From assembly GCA_031769625.1 (NCBI GenBank), contig JAUIMM010000188.1, forward strand, positions 5,248,001 through 5,312,000: a stretch of DNA of 64,000 bases, read 5' to 3'. The notes beneath the pieces are model-generated. The model made no database searches, was not told the origin of the DNA, and worked only from the letters and a program-made list of their open reading frames with translations. Shown here piece after piece: positions 53,719 to 64,000 of this stretch (the stretch's first letter is position 1; each line of letters begins with the position of its first letter). The translations under genes and the position numbers were made by a program. The DNA is from Taudactylus pleione. Its lineage: Eukaryota; Chordata; Amphibia; Anura; Myobatrachidae.

Positions 53719-54078
53719 ACATGACCGGCGCCAGAATACCGACGCCGGTCAGAATCCTGGTGCTGGCATGTTGACCGCCAGGATGCCATAAGTAAGTAAC
53801 AGGTTTGGGGAGAGGGTTAGGTTTAGGGGTTAGGCACTAGGAGGAGGGTTAGGGTTAAGCACTAAGAGGGAGGCTTCGGTTTAGGGTGCAGGGAGGGGGA
53901 GGGCAGGTTCAGACACAAGGGGGGTTTAGGGTTAGGCACCAAAGATTAGGGTTAGGGTAGGGAGAGGGGGAGGGTTAGCATACCGACCAGCAAGTGTTGG
54001 TATGTTAAGCATGACGGGATAACGGCGTTGAGATTCTGGCCACCAGGATCCCGACTGTCGGTATTTCATACCGATTCC
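53719..54078. mobile_element. MITE with GACGCCGGTC arms and TTAGGG-like core
   Basis: Left CCGGCGCCAGAATACCGACG, right CCCGACTGTCGGTATTTCAT. The core (53810-53965) has GGGTTAGGTTTAGG, GGTTAGGCAC and GGGTTAGGGTTAAGCAC words. Same design as 22766, 32189 and 58202. Inserted next to the LINE tail. Confidence 0.65.
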
Positions 54079-55191
54079 GTCCATTCTTTAGAGGGTTTAA
54101 CACATCTCCCCCACATTTCCTTTAATTTTTATAGCTATAGGAACCATGTGGTCCAACAACTGGAGACCATCATGGCCAGCCTTGTGGGTCCTCAGGCAGG
54201 CAATATATTTGTGCTGGGAACAAAACCATCCTCAACCATTTTTAAAAAGTTGGCTCCCATGATGGAGTCTTGTATCTGCTTCAGGGAACATCTTGTGGCA
54301 ATGTCTCCTGAAACCCCCATTACAGTAAAACTATGGTTTTCTGTGTCCCCTCAGAAGGTCTGTAGGTCTCTACATCCAGGTTTAGGTTACTGTATGTTTT
54401 TGTTTTAACCAGTTAATCTCAGGAAAATCCAAAGCAGCCCAGTGATCCTTCTCTGATGGAATCTCTCCTGAATTAGTACCCCTCGATGGTCACCGCTGCG
54501 GTGGGGAACGGCGGGCCGCAGGTCAATCAAAAACAGGGGCTTAGCTGGCACCAGGGGGCAGGACTAAGCTTTGTCCCATCTAGAGAAAAAAATCATCTCC
54601 CACTCATCCATTCATGGCAAAGAACAATTGGCTCTCTGCCATTGATAGTAAAAGTATTTGATATCGGCCATAAACCATCGATGATTTTGAATCATCGATG
54701 GCCGATGGCCATCCATAACCCTTACTCCAGTGCAACCTGGTTTTACCAAGGTGCAGATTGCTCCTGTTTTGATTTAGTCCAGACTCTGAATCAGGTCCTA
54801 ACCATGCAAATGGATCATGAGTTTGGTCAGCCGAGAACTATGTAATGTAATGCCTCATATATAGATGAATGTCATCACAAATGATACAGTGGGAAAGGAA
54901 AAAATTTTTTTACATCACTGCTATAAAAACAATTAAGGGTTATTTTATTGCGATACGGACTCCTTCTATAACCTCATCAGAGGTGGATTGATAATTTAAA
55001 GAAGTCCTGAAAAAAACAATCTAAAAGTGGCCTCATGCAGGTGGGACCAAATCAACTAAAGGTGGGCCAACAGAAAAGTAGATGGGCTATGCACACCATT
55101 ATCTCTAGCCGCATTGGTGTTAGGAGAGGCCAATGCAACACACAATTGTAGACTGGTAACAACAACGGCAGGCAGTTTAGGGACTTATATA
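54079..55191. other. CCBE1 intron, no exon recognised
   Basis: Mixed sequence with a hairpin at about 54663-54713 (GGCCAT-AAACCATCGATGATT and AATCATCGATGGCC) and a CTGAATCAGGTCC word at 54787 resembling a GGGCCTGATTC-family end. No coding exon is supported. Confidence 0.35.
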
Positions 55192-56166
55192 CAGCCATGG
55201 CCAAAAGTTATGAGAATGAAACTAGTGTTGGTTTTCACAAAGTTTCCTGCTTCAGTGTTTTTAGACCTTTTTGTCAGATGTTACTATGGTATACTGAAGT
55301 AATATTACAAGCATTTCATAAGGGTCAAAGGCTTTTATTGACAATTACATTAAGTTTATGCAAAGAGTCAATATTTGTAGTGTTGACCCTTCTTTTTCAA
55401 GACCTCTGCAATTCGCCCTGGCATGCAGTCAGTCAACTTCTGGGCCACATACTGACTGATGGCCGCCCATTCTTGCCTAATCAATGCTTGGAGTTTGACA
55501 GAATTTGTGGGTTTTTGTTTGTCCACCCACCTCTTGAGGATTGACCACAAGTTCTCAATGGGATTAAGGTCTGGGGAGTTTCCTGGCCATGGATTTAAAA
55601 TTTCAATGTTTTGTTCCCCGAGCCTCTTAGTTATCATTTTGCCTTATGGCAAGGTGCTCCATCATGCTGGAAAAGGCATTGTTCGTCACCAAACTGTTCT
55701 TGTATGGTAGGGAGAAGTTGTTCTTGGAGGATGTTTTGGTACCATTCTTTATTCATGGCTGTGTTCTTAGGCAAAATTGTGAGTGATTCCACTCCCTTGG
55801 CTGAGAAGCAACCCCACACATGAATGGTCTCTGGATGCTTTACTGTTGGCATGACACAGGACGAAGACCTTTGGAGGATGGTCTGGTGTCAAGAAGGGCA
55901 GCAAAGAAGCCACTTCTCTCCAGGAAAAATATCAGGGACAGGCTAATATTCTGCAAAAGGTACAGGGATTGGACTGCCGAGGACTAGGGTAAAGTTATTT
56001 TCTCTGATGAATCCCCTTTCAGATTGTTTGGGGCATCTGGAAAAATGCTTGTCCGAAGAAGGAATGGTGAGCGCTACCATCAGTCCAGTGTCATGCCATC
56101 AGTAAAGCAGCAAACTTTGTGAAAACCAATACTTGTGTCATTCTCAAAAACTTTTGGCCACGGCTG
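55192..56166. mobile_element. Rearranged head-to-head Tc1-like element
   Basis: Both ends are Tc1 termini (CAGCCATGGCCAAAAG and CTTTTGGCCACGGCTG) flanked by TA at 55190-55191 and 56167-56168; about 65 bp of inverted terminus is visible. Inside, the C-terminal half of the transposase is on the minus strand (55852-55368: HVWGCFSAKGVES, FQHDGAPCHKAK, SPDLNPIENLWSIL). The N-terminal/first-Asp part is on the plus strand (about 55860-56110: SRKNIRDRLIF, VIFSDESPFRLFG). The two halves point away from each other and share about 24 bp (CAGTGTCATGCCA-CAGTAAAGC) at their break. Not functional. Confidence 0.88.
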
Positions 56167-56410
56167 TACAATACAGGAAGCATCACAGAAATTGTCTTAC
56201 AATAGAGATAGCATCCGAATGACTGTCATACTATCTAGAGAGCATTCTAATTACAGCTATACAATATAGAGAGCATCCCAGTGACCACCATACAATAAAG
56301 ATGACATCTTGGTGACCGTATACAATATAATAAACTACTACACATCCTAGTGACTACCATACAATACAGAGAGCACCCTAGTGACTGCAGCACAATACTA
56401 AGAGCATCCC
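56167..56410. repeat. Degenerate short tandem repeat
   Basis: About seven units of 30-37 bp built on ATACAATA-AGAGAGCATCC and AGTGACCACC. Aligned to the 31-bp array beyond the exon (AGTAACCACTATACAAAGCA), the two share the order AGT-AACCAC-ATACAA-AGCA and probably have one origin. Confidence 0.7.
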
Positions 56411-56670
56411 CGTATCCCCAGGTGAAAAAAAATTAACACTTAAGCGATAGGAAAGAAAAAAAATAAAAATAAAAGACATCATGTGGTTTCCAGGTAGCCA
56501 CATGCAGCCATCAGCCTACTGGGAAAAAACTAGTTAAGATCTGCGGCTAATCCATCCCTGGATCTCATGTTTATTTTATTTCTTGTGAATGTCATACAGT
56601 ATACACATGATTGATAGTTGCCAACAAGCACAAGCAGCACTGCGGAGAGATGAATGAGTTGTGTTGTTAC
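56411..56670. other. CCBE1 intron near the 56671 donor
   Basis: AT-rich sequence with an AAATAAAAATAAAAG stretch at 56460. No other feature is recognised. Confidence 0.35.
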
Positions 56671-56791
56671 CTGGGGGTCCTTGTGCACCCGGTAAACCAG
56701 GGGGTCCTTGGACATACATGGTGGAGGCTAGGACCTTGTCAGCTGTGATGTGCTTGCTGATCTCAGACACGCTGTTCGGTAGTAAGGCCAG
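56671..56791 (-). CDS. CCBE1: CCBE1 exon joining the stalk to the collagen domain
   Basis: A 121-bp exon, acceptor TTTCCCGTAG, donor GTAACA, starting phase 0 and ending one base into a glycine codon. It encodes [20 protein letters not shown], then LASTMYVQ, then the first collagen triplets [12 protein letters not shown]. The non-collagenous part matches the segment that follows the EGF-like domain and coiled region of CCBE1. It is flanked on both sides by related short tandem repeats (56167-56410 and 57234 onward). The upstream exon with the cysteine-rich and EGF parts was not found before 64000. Confidence 0.94.
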
Positions 56792-57233
56792 CTACGGGAA
56801 AGCAACAGTGTTATTAGTACACCAGTAGCAGCCAAACAAACAAAACACAATAATTAATAATAGTAATCAGCTAAGCCAGTAAAATATGTAATGTCATAAG
56901 TGTGGTGTAATTATATAAATAGGCTGGGGTTTATGTTTCCTTCTTTCCTTTTGGGAAGTTTATTGTATTTAAAAGAATAAGTTTACTTTGGTAAGAAATT
57001 TTCCATCCCAGTTAGTATATCCATACATTAAATACAGCTAAATAATACAATGAAAGTTCCGCAACCTAAACTAAAATTCAACACTAAGTTATACATATTG
57101 TAATAGAGATGGTCTGGCTCACAGGTGGCATCTGTACTGTATCACTGCCACGTGACATCACCTGTGTCCTCATCTGATAAAGGACATTACTGTAATACCT
57201 GCATGAGCAGGGACCTATGGCCACTTATTACTA
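56792..57233. other. CCBE1 intron, upstream of the 56671-56791 exon
   Basis: Unique AT-rich sequence. The polypyrimidine tract of the acceptor at 56792 is weak (GTTGCTTTCCCGTAG). No additional exon is recognised. Confidence 0.35.
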
Positions 57234-58195
57234 CTAGTAACCACTATACAAAGCACAGTGCATGCTAGTAACCACTATACAAAGCACAGTGCATACTAGT
57301 AACCACTATACAAAGCTCAGGGCATACTAGTAACCACTATACAAAGCACAGGGCATACTAGTAACAACTATACAAAGCACAGTGCATACTAGTAACCGCT
57401 ATACAAAGCACAGTGCATACTAGTAACCGCTATACAAAGCACAGTGCATACTAGTAACCGCTATACAAAGCACAGTGCATACAAGTAACCACTATACAAA
57501 GCACAGTGCATACAAGTAACCACTATACAAAGCACAGGGCATACTAGTAACCACTATACAAAGCACAGTGCATACTAGTAACCACTATACATAGCACAGT
57601 GCATACTAGTAACCACTATACAAAGCACAGTAAATACTAGTAACCACTATACAAAGCACAGGGCATACTAGTAACCACTATACAAAGCACAGTGCATACT
57701 AGTAACCACTATACAAAGCACAGTGCATACTAGTAACCACTATACAAAGCACAGGGCATACTAGTAACCACTATACAAAGCACAGTGCATAATAGTAACC
57801 ACTATACAAAGCACAGTAAATACTAGTAACCACTATACAAAGTACAGTAAATATTAGTAACCACTATACAAAGCACAGTACATACTAGTAACCACTATAC
57901 AAAGTACAGTAAATACTAGTAACCACTATACAAAGCACAGTGCATACTAGTAACCACTATACAAAGCACAGTGCATACTAGTAACCACTATACAAAGCAC
58001 AGTGCATACTAGTAACCACTATACAAAGCACAGTGCATACTAGTAACCACTATACAAAGCACAGTGTATAACTAGTAACCACTATACAAAGCACAGTGCA
58101 TACTAGTAACCACTATACAAAGCACAGTGCATACTAGTAACTACTATACAAAGCAAACTGCATATTAGTAACTTCTATACAGAGCACATTGCAGT
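57234..58195. repeat. 31-bp minisatellite, first block (~31 units)
   Basis: Tandem units of ACTAGTAACCACTATACAAA plus GCACAGTGCAT. Variants include GGGCAT, GTAAAT and CGCTAT in runs, showing local unit-type clusters. It lies in the CCBE1 intron upstream of the exon at 56671. The array is interrupted at about 58200 by a MITE and continues at 58547. Confidence 0.97.
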
Positions 58196-58201
58196 AACAG
58201 G

Positions 58202-58546
58202 TTGGGTATGAAATCCTGGCTGTCGGCATCCCGACAGCCAGAAACCCGACAACCTTAGGAACGAAGGTAAGTATTTTCCTAACCCCTACTCTAACCGTAA
58301 CCTAACCTGCCTCTCCCCATAGCCTAAACCTAACACTCCCTCCCCGGTGCCTAACCCTAACCCTCCCCCTAGTGCCTAGCCCTAACCCCGCACCCTAACC
58401 TTAAACTTCCCCTAACACCCCGATTCTTAACTTTGGGATGCCGGCGGTCGGGATACTGGTGCCGGGATCCCGACCTGTCGGGATTTTGGCGCTGGTATTT
58501 AGACCGTCGGCATTCTACACGCCGGGATGCCGACAACATCCCCTAG
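58202..58546. mobile_element. MITE with telomere-like core inserted in the 31-bp array
   Basis: Left end TGGGTATGAAATCCTGGCTG with CCCGACAGCCAG; right end GCCGGGATGCCGACAACATC. The core (58275-58425) has CCTAACCCTAACCCTCCCCC and similar degenerate CCCTAA words. The minisatellite lies on both sides, so the element inserted after the array formed. Confidence 0.85.
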
Positions 58547-58985
58547 TAACTACTATACAAAGCACTGTGCATACTAGTAACCACTATACAAAGCAAAGTG
58601 CATACTAATAACCACTATACAAAGCAAAGTGCATACTAGTAACCACTATACAAAGCAAAGTGCATAATAGCAACCACTATATAAAGGAAAGTGCATACTA
58701 ATAACCACTATACATAGCACAGTGCATACTAATAACCACTATACAAAGCAAAGTGCATACTAGTAACACTATACAAAGCACAGTGCATACTAATAACCAC
58801 TATACAAAGCAAAGTGCATACTAGTAACCACTATACAAAGCACAGTACATACTAATAACCACTATACAATGTAAAGTGCATACTAATAACCACTATACAA
58901 AGCACAGTGCATACTAAAAACCACTATACAAAACAAAGTGCATACTAATAACCACTATACAAAGCACAATACATACTACTATGCC
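58547..58985. repeat. 31-bp minisatellite, second block (~14 units)
   Basis: Continuation of the array. Units here more often read ACTAATAACCACTATACAAA with GCAAAGTGCAT, so the two blocks have diverged in unit type since or before the split. Confidence 0.95.
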
Positions 58986-59485
58986 ACAGTCACAATTTGA
59001 GGGTGACTGTCCCGCTGTTCGGCAATCAAAATGTTCATCCTGATTAGCAGAAAGTTGTGAGGTATTTCTGCTGCTGGGGGCAGGTGTCTCCAGTGGGTGC
59101 AGTACTAGAAAGGTGTTTTTGTAGGATGGGAGGGCAGGCTAGCACCACAGATGCATTAAGCTAAGCACAAGCACTGTAAGCCCGTACACATCCCCATCAT
59201 GCTGCAGCCACTACCCCAGGTCCCGATTCCATGATTACCAATGATGAGAGGTATCTACTATAAAAAACACAGAGGGGATTGGCTGGCGCTGTCCTCCAAT
59301 CAGAGTGCTGGGAGAAGATTACTGGCTATGAAAGTAGCTCAGTCCCCTCTACAGTCTTGGCTACTAGGAAATAATAGGAAAGGGGAAAGTTTGCATTCAT
59401 CATATACATGCTAAGCCTCTGGTATTACTTAGTAGGGTATAGTCCCGCAACCGCCTTAAGGGCTGGTATTATCTTAGCTAGATGC
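58986..59485. other. No recognised feature
   Basis: Mixed intronic sequence; no exon of the EGF-like part of CCBE1 was found. Confidence 0.35.
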
Positions 59486-60060
59486 GGTCGTGTTGCAGCT
59501 TAAAAAGCTAATAAGATTCGAGTGGCTGAAGCCTGTGAGCCTGGTGTGGCCTTCGGGCCGTGCAGCAGCCTTGAGGGCTGGAAGTGACTTACTGGCTGTG
59601 GCCTGTGGGCCAGCAGTATGAGATGCGGCCTTTGGGCCGATAGCAGCCTTGAGGGCTGGAAGTGCCTTGGCTGGCTGTGGCCTGTGGACCTGAAGATGAG
59701 ATGCGGCCTCTGGGCCGGTAGCAGCCTTGAAGGCTGGAAGTGCCTTGGCTGGCTGCTGTAACAGAAGACTGCAGGAAGTACGGTGGCCCGCGTACAAAGG
59801 ACGTTGGATTGCGACTTGTGTGGCTGAGTTGACACAAGCCGCTGGTGCTGAAGTGCGGCCTGTGCCGCTGAGGTGACACAAGCACGAGTACACTGGTTTG
59901 TGTACTGAGGACGCTGGAGTGCGGCCTGTGCCGCCGGGTTGACACAAGCAACTGACGCTGGAGTGCGGCCTGTGCCGCCGGTTTGACACAAGCGCAGTAC
60001 ACTGGTTTGTGTATTGAGGATGCTGGAGTGTGGCCTGTGCCGCCTGGATGACACAAACAG
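59486..60060. repeat. Two GC-rich tandem repeats
   Basis: 59486-59760: about three and a half units of 78 bp (AGCAGCCTTGAGGGCTGGAA, TGGCTGGCTGTGGCCTG, GAGATGCGGCC). 59815-60060: units containing CTGGAGTGCGGCCTGTGCC and GTTGACACAAGC, alternating with TACACTGGTTTGTGTA. Long minus-strand frames (up to 253 codons) over this region are repeat artefacts. The two sets may be parts of one LTR-type or leader sequence, since GCGGCCTGTG words are common to both. Confidence 0.8.
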
Positions 60061-60308
60061 CAGGTATACGAGATAAGCAGGAGGACTGGATACTCGACTA
60101 GATACAGGAGACAATGCCAGAACCGGAAACAGGTGAAACGCTATCACTGGCATTAGAGCAGCGTCCACAGCAGAAGGACATGGACGCAGGAGCCAATCCA
60201 GGCCAATCCCAGAATGATGGACAGGAGGTAGGCGGAGTTTCAGCAAACGCTGGCCCGGCATTCGCTTTGCACAGCATTAGCAGCGCTGCACCTTGTGACA
60301 ATACACTA
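60061..60308. other. GC-rich sequence after tandem repeats
   Basis: No gene is recognised. It may belong with the tandem-repeat unit to one unidentified element. Confidence 0.3.
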
Positions 60309-60545
60309 AAGCCGGGTACACAGTAGACGATATGTCGTCCAGATAGGACGGCATATCGTCTACATCGGCTAGTGTGCACCAGCTATGTCGCTGATGATGC
60401 GCGCCTTCAGCGTCATCGCCTGCATGCAGGCCCGATGGGCATGCAGCATGGTCTCTGCCATCACTCCCAGCATCGGTAAGTGTGTTTGCATTTGCCGATG
60501 CCTAGATCTGGTGGGTACACATCGTATTGTGTGAACCCAGCATAA
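60309..60545. mobile_element. hAT-like MITE (AAAGCCGGGTACACA)
   Basis: Left end AAAGCCGGGTACACAGTAGA, right end TATTGTGTGAACCCAGCATA, imperfect inverses. Interior arms GACGATATGTCGTCC and GGACGGCATATCGTC pair. Related to 9680. No transposase. Confidence 0.6.
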
Positions 60546-63500
60546 CACCCATTTATTTTTGCTTTGACTATGAAATACACTTGTGCTACTAGCTTTGAAT
60601 AACAGCTGAAATCCTCTCTAATACACCAGGCCCAACTCTCTTCATGTATGAAAACAAAACACAAAAAATTCCTAAACTATACACCCATAACAAACATAAT
60701 AAATGCACGAGTAACAAAGAAAGCTCCTATCAGCTTCTGTGGTGAATCAGAGAATCAGAAGCAGCTAGCTACTGCTGGCGACAGGAAAAACACGAGACTG
60801 GGCAATAACATACAGACAAAGAGGTAGGATGGCCCTGCTCACAAGTTTAGTCTAAACGACGAGAATTATTCTTTGTGGTTAACATATTCATTTGTACTAG
60901 CATTATAATAATAACACTGCACAACAATGAAAATGTTTCCGATGTGAAAATAGTTACCTCTAATTGATGTCAGCATGCAAAGAATGAATACGACATTTAA
61001 AACTCTCAGTTAGCTCTGAGTTCCGAGCTATAGCCCATTTATGACGATGTAGGGGTATTCCTAGTGCCGTGGGCAGAATGGAGAGAATCTTACCAGCAAT
61101 CTGCATTCCGCGCAGAGGGGGCGGGGCCTAATGACCCAATTAAATGAATCAGTTATTTGTCCCCTCCCCTATTCAAATATATGCGAATCACGGGATTACC
61201 CCCACAAGATAACTGTGGTGCACTGAGTGACAAGCATAGTGAGCGATTCCACCAAGACATAACAGCAATGGAACAAAGATATCAGGGCAGGTGATCACTA
61301 CTGTTGGACAGTGACAAGAGATGTCCCAGAAGAGGAGGACAAGCGACAAGCAAAGAGAAAGCACCCCCATGAATAGGCCACTATATTAGATAGTACTTTC
61401 ATATGCTGTATGTTTGTTTCGTATGCTGTATGTTTGTTTCGTTTTGTGTTCTTATTTGTGATTGATTGAATTAAAACAACTGTTATTTATTTTCTATCAA
61501 GAAAATATCAGATTATTTTAAAATAGGTTTTTCACTATGACTATATTACTAATGTACATACAGTATAGTGCAAGTAGTGTAGCTCAAAAAATAGAGCTAG
61601 TAAAAACATTCTGAAATCATTTTAGTTTTTCTTGACCTCAAATTAGTAATGTATGACTATTAGTAATGTATGACTATTAGTACTGTATGACTATTAGTAA
61701 TGTATGACTATTTTTAGAAAGGAAACAAATTAAAAGTATTAATTTGTTGTACAGTGTAATTAAACACATTCAATAAGTTCCAGGAGATGCAGAGCTGAGG
61801 TCGGAAAACAGCTGTCATCAACTCACACCCATTACAGTAACCACTGAGAAGTAGAAGTGATTACTGTGGAGGGTGGGGCTTCGTGACGCGTTTCACCACA
61901 GCACAACCACCTTGCAGCAGCAGACTTCTCTCTCAGTAATCTGGGAGGTCTCCCTCTAATCCAAGAGTCTCCTGAATGTGACTGGAGAGCAGGCAACTAT
62001 GACTTTATCATCTTTAATTATTATTTATTCATTGGTCTCTATTTGAAAAGTTATTTTGCTTATAATAGAAATTTCATCAATAAAGCTTTTTGCATCATGC
62101 GCGCAGAGGGTTGTACAGTATGTTACTGCAGTATGTTGAGTACATTATTTACTCATATTTATACTTCATAATGCTTGTGTATTTTTGGTATATATATTTT
62201 TTTCAGTGACTAGATGGGGCACAGGTGGATTTCATTAATTGTCATTGGATTTGTTGCTGTAGTCACACATAAATAGTAACATATGTTGCTATGATAAGGA
62301 GCCTTATGAAATATTATCAGATTAATGCAATACATCTCAGTTGTTGGCCGTCTGAGGGCATAGGGTTGGTATATTTCTTTCCAGTTGTATCCTGAGAGAC
62401 TAAAAAGAAAAATATTAACAAAATAAACATTAAGGATGATGTGGGCAGTCTGGGGCATCAGGTCATTGTGATTCACCAGCCCCCCCCCCCCCCCCCTTAC
62501 TACCACTCCTTTATCTGCACATCTCCAGTTGCCCTCAGAGGGCATTACTAAAACATGTTTAACATTGTGGTATATATAATAAATATATATATATAATTTT
62601 ATAATGACCATTGGAGATGATATTTTCTGGTGAAGGGCGACTTGAAGAAATTCCTTATTCCACATTAGCTTTCCTATATAATTCAAATATTACGTGCACA
62701 ATTAATCATTTCTGTTGCATGGTAATTGAATGATATGGGGCACCATTAGCGCCCCCTTGTTTTAGTTTTTCAAGTGTTATTCCAATAACCCTTCAGTTGG
62801 AGTGGATTGCAGCAAGTTTGAGTTGCTATCAATTAGCTTGCATCATTTTGGAATATAAACTGTATGCTATTTTGGACTGTTACAGCACTCAAAGTGCTTA
62901 TTATATATAGTTTCTGATGGTCAGTGACAGGATCTGGGCGGAGCTATTTGTGTCGTTAGGCACTGCCCAGATTTGTGTCTCTATGAACGGGTCCAAAATG
63001 ACACGATTCTCATAGAATTGCCTTTTATAATATTGGCCCCACACAATCCCCATGTAGCTGCAAATTGTGGCATTATGCTGCAAGGAGGCAGGGCTCCTAT
63101 TGCGGGTGCAGCCACTGTAGAGACAGAGACAAAGCTTTCTACTTGTCAAGAAAAAAAATTGGTCAGTCAGGAGTGTGTGTGCATGTGTGTATTTATTAAT
63201 AATATTATTACTCTGTTTTTGTTTTTACCTGTAATGCCATTGTCATGTGTTTACACACAAAAACATTGGCTTGTACGTCTGACATCGAAGCTAATGTTAA
63301 CGCGTTTTACCCAACACAAAAAAAATTTGGGTCCCTGTACTTTAGGGATTGGGTGACCAAGTGTGCAGGAGAATGGCCCCTTGAGATATCAGGCCCACTG
63401 TTGCTATTGCGTTACAGTGTCTCTGGATGGGACGTGGCCATACCATCTTGGAGGAATGGCTACTGGGTCTGGGTACTTTACACCTAGCCTTTTCGCTCTT

Positions 63501-64000
63501 GGTGCCCCTGATATCACCAAATTCCCCAGCACTCATGTATAGAGTCTATCGTGGACTTATTTGATCCAGGGCCTCTCCTTCCTTGATTGTGAGGTCTATG
63601 ATGATATCACTACTGGATCATCCATTAGGTAACCTAGGCTCTTGCCAAGGGCCAAGATACTGAAACACATTTTTATGTATGTTTATTTTGACAAACAGAG
63701 GAAGTGAGGGGCTGGTGGCCAACCAGTATCTGGTCTAAGGGTCTTAATCGGACTTTGGATGTTCCTAAGGTTTCTGGGGGAAACAGAAGGGTGGATATTG
63801 TTTCCAATACATATTGTTCTATATTAAATGCTGTGACTGAATGATGAAATGTTTCTTGTGGTTTACAGCCATTGCACTGGAACCAGCGGACATAAATGAA
63901 CTGCCTGTGGTGCACTAAGCTACTAACAGCACAATGGACATATATGTCGTCTTACACAGGTTAATTACCTTCAAATTGTACATTTTCTCTAGTTAACAAA
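60546..64000. other. CCBE1 intron, no exon recognised
   Basis: AT-rich intronic sequence. Notable: a short tandem repeat of TAGTAATGTATGACTAT at 61645-61710; a GTGACGCGTTTCACCACAGC segment at 61882 similar to TAAACGCGTTTCGCTGTGG at 3190; a C-run of about 17 at 62480-62496; TA-rich sequence at 62570-62600. No EGF-like or cysteine-rich coding exon was found on the minus strand. Confidence 0.35.

Noticed and set aside
59500..60261. 253-codon minus-strand open frame rich in His-Arg-Pro-Ser repeats
   Set aside because: It is the translation of tandem repeats; the periodicity follows the DNA units and not a protein fold.
56792..64000. Upstream CCBE1 EGF-like exons
   Set aside because: No cysteine-spaced coding block with splice sites was found on the minus strand; they are probably outside the window.

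Overview
This window looks like gene-poor vertebrate nuclear DNA, most probably from an amphibian (anuran). The reasons are the one recognisable host gene (the 3' part of CCBE1, a vertebrate gene), long introns full of repeats, and a mix of tyrosine-recombinase and Ty3 retroelements, Tc1 transposons, a Helitron remnant and dozens of small palindromic elements. The clade call is inference. No bacterial-type operons, CRISPR arrays or prophage features are present.

Host gene. CCBE1 (collagen and calcium-binding EGF domain protein 1) lies on the minus strand. Five coding exons can be placed to the base with GT/AG junctions and continuous phase: 56671-56791, 53066-53205, 52547-52582, 51479-51514 and 45274-45507 (with stop). 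They encode the junction segment before the collagen domain, both collagen-like blocks, and the conserved acidic C-terminus. The signal peptide and EGF-like exons were not found up to 64000 and probably lie beyond the window. The 45 kb left of 45274 are 3' UTR and then intergenic DNA with no other host gene I can recognise.

Region by region. 1.3-7.7 kb: a decayed tyrosine-recombinase (Ngaro/DIRS-like) retroelement on the minus strand, with split direct repeats, reverse transcriptase, RNase H and an SGNH-hydrolase remnant. 8-17.7 kb: small DNA transposons (Tc1 remnant, hAT, pogo-like and palindromic families), a large foldback, a LINE tail and a Helitron helicase fragment at 15.4-16.0 kb. 17.9-19.65 kb: a truncated Tc1 element between two GATA microsatellites, carrying a fragment of 28S rDNA inside its transposase. 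19.65-21.7 kb: mostly unique sequence. 21.7-37.7 kb: nested MITEs, including a piggyBac-like element broken by two other insertions. 38.6-43.1 kb: a dead Ty3/gypsy chromovirus-type retrotransposon (minus strand). 45.3-64 kb: CCBE1 exons and introns; the introns hold a 25-copy 52-bp minisatellite, a near-complete Tc1 element with 221-bp inverted repeats, a rearranged head-to-head Tc1 element, a 31-bp minisatellite of about 45 copies split by a MITE, and further tandem repeats.

Nothing here forms an operon or pathway. The main biological content is one developmental gene (CCBE1, known in other vertebrates to promote VEGF-C processing and lymphatic growth) embedded in layered transposon insertions whose order can often be read directly. 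I did not find a convincing new biological system. The most unusual items are the rDNA fragment inside a Tc1 transposase, the split-repeat retroelement, the inverted Tc1 chimera, and the nested MITEs for which an empty site exists in the same window.
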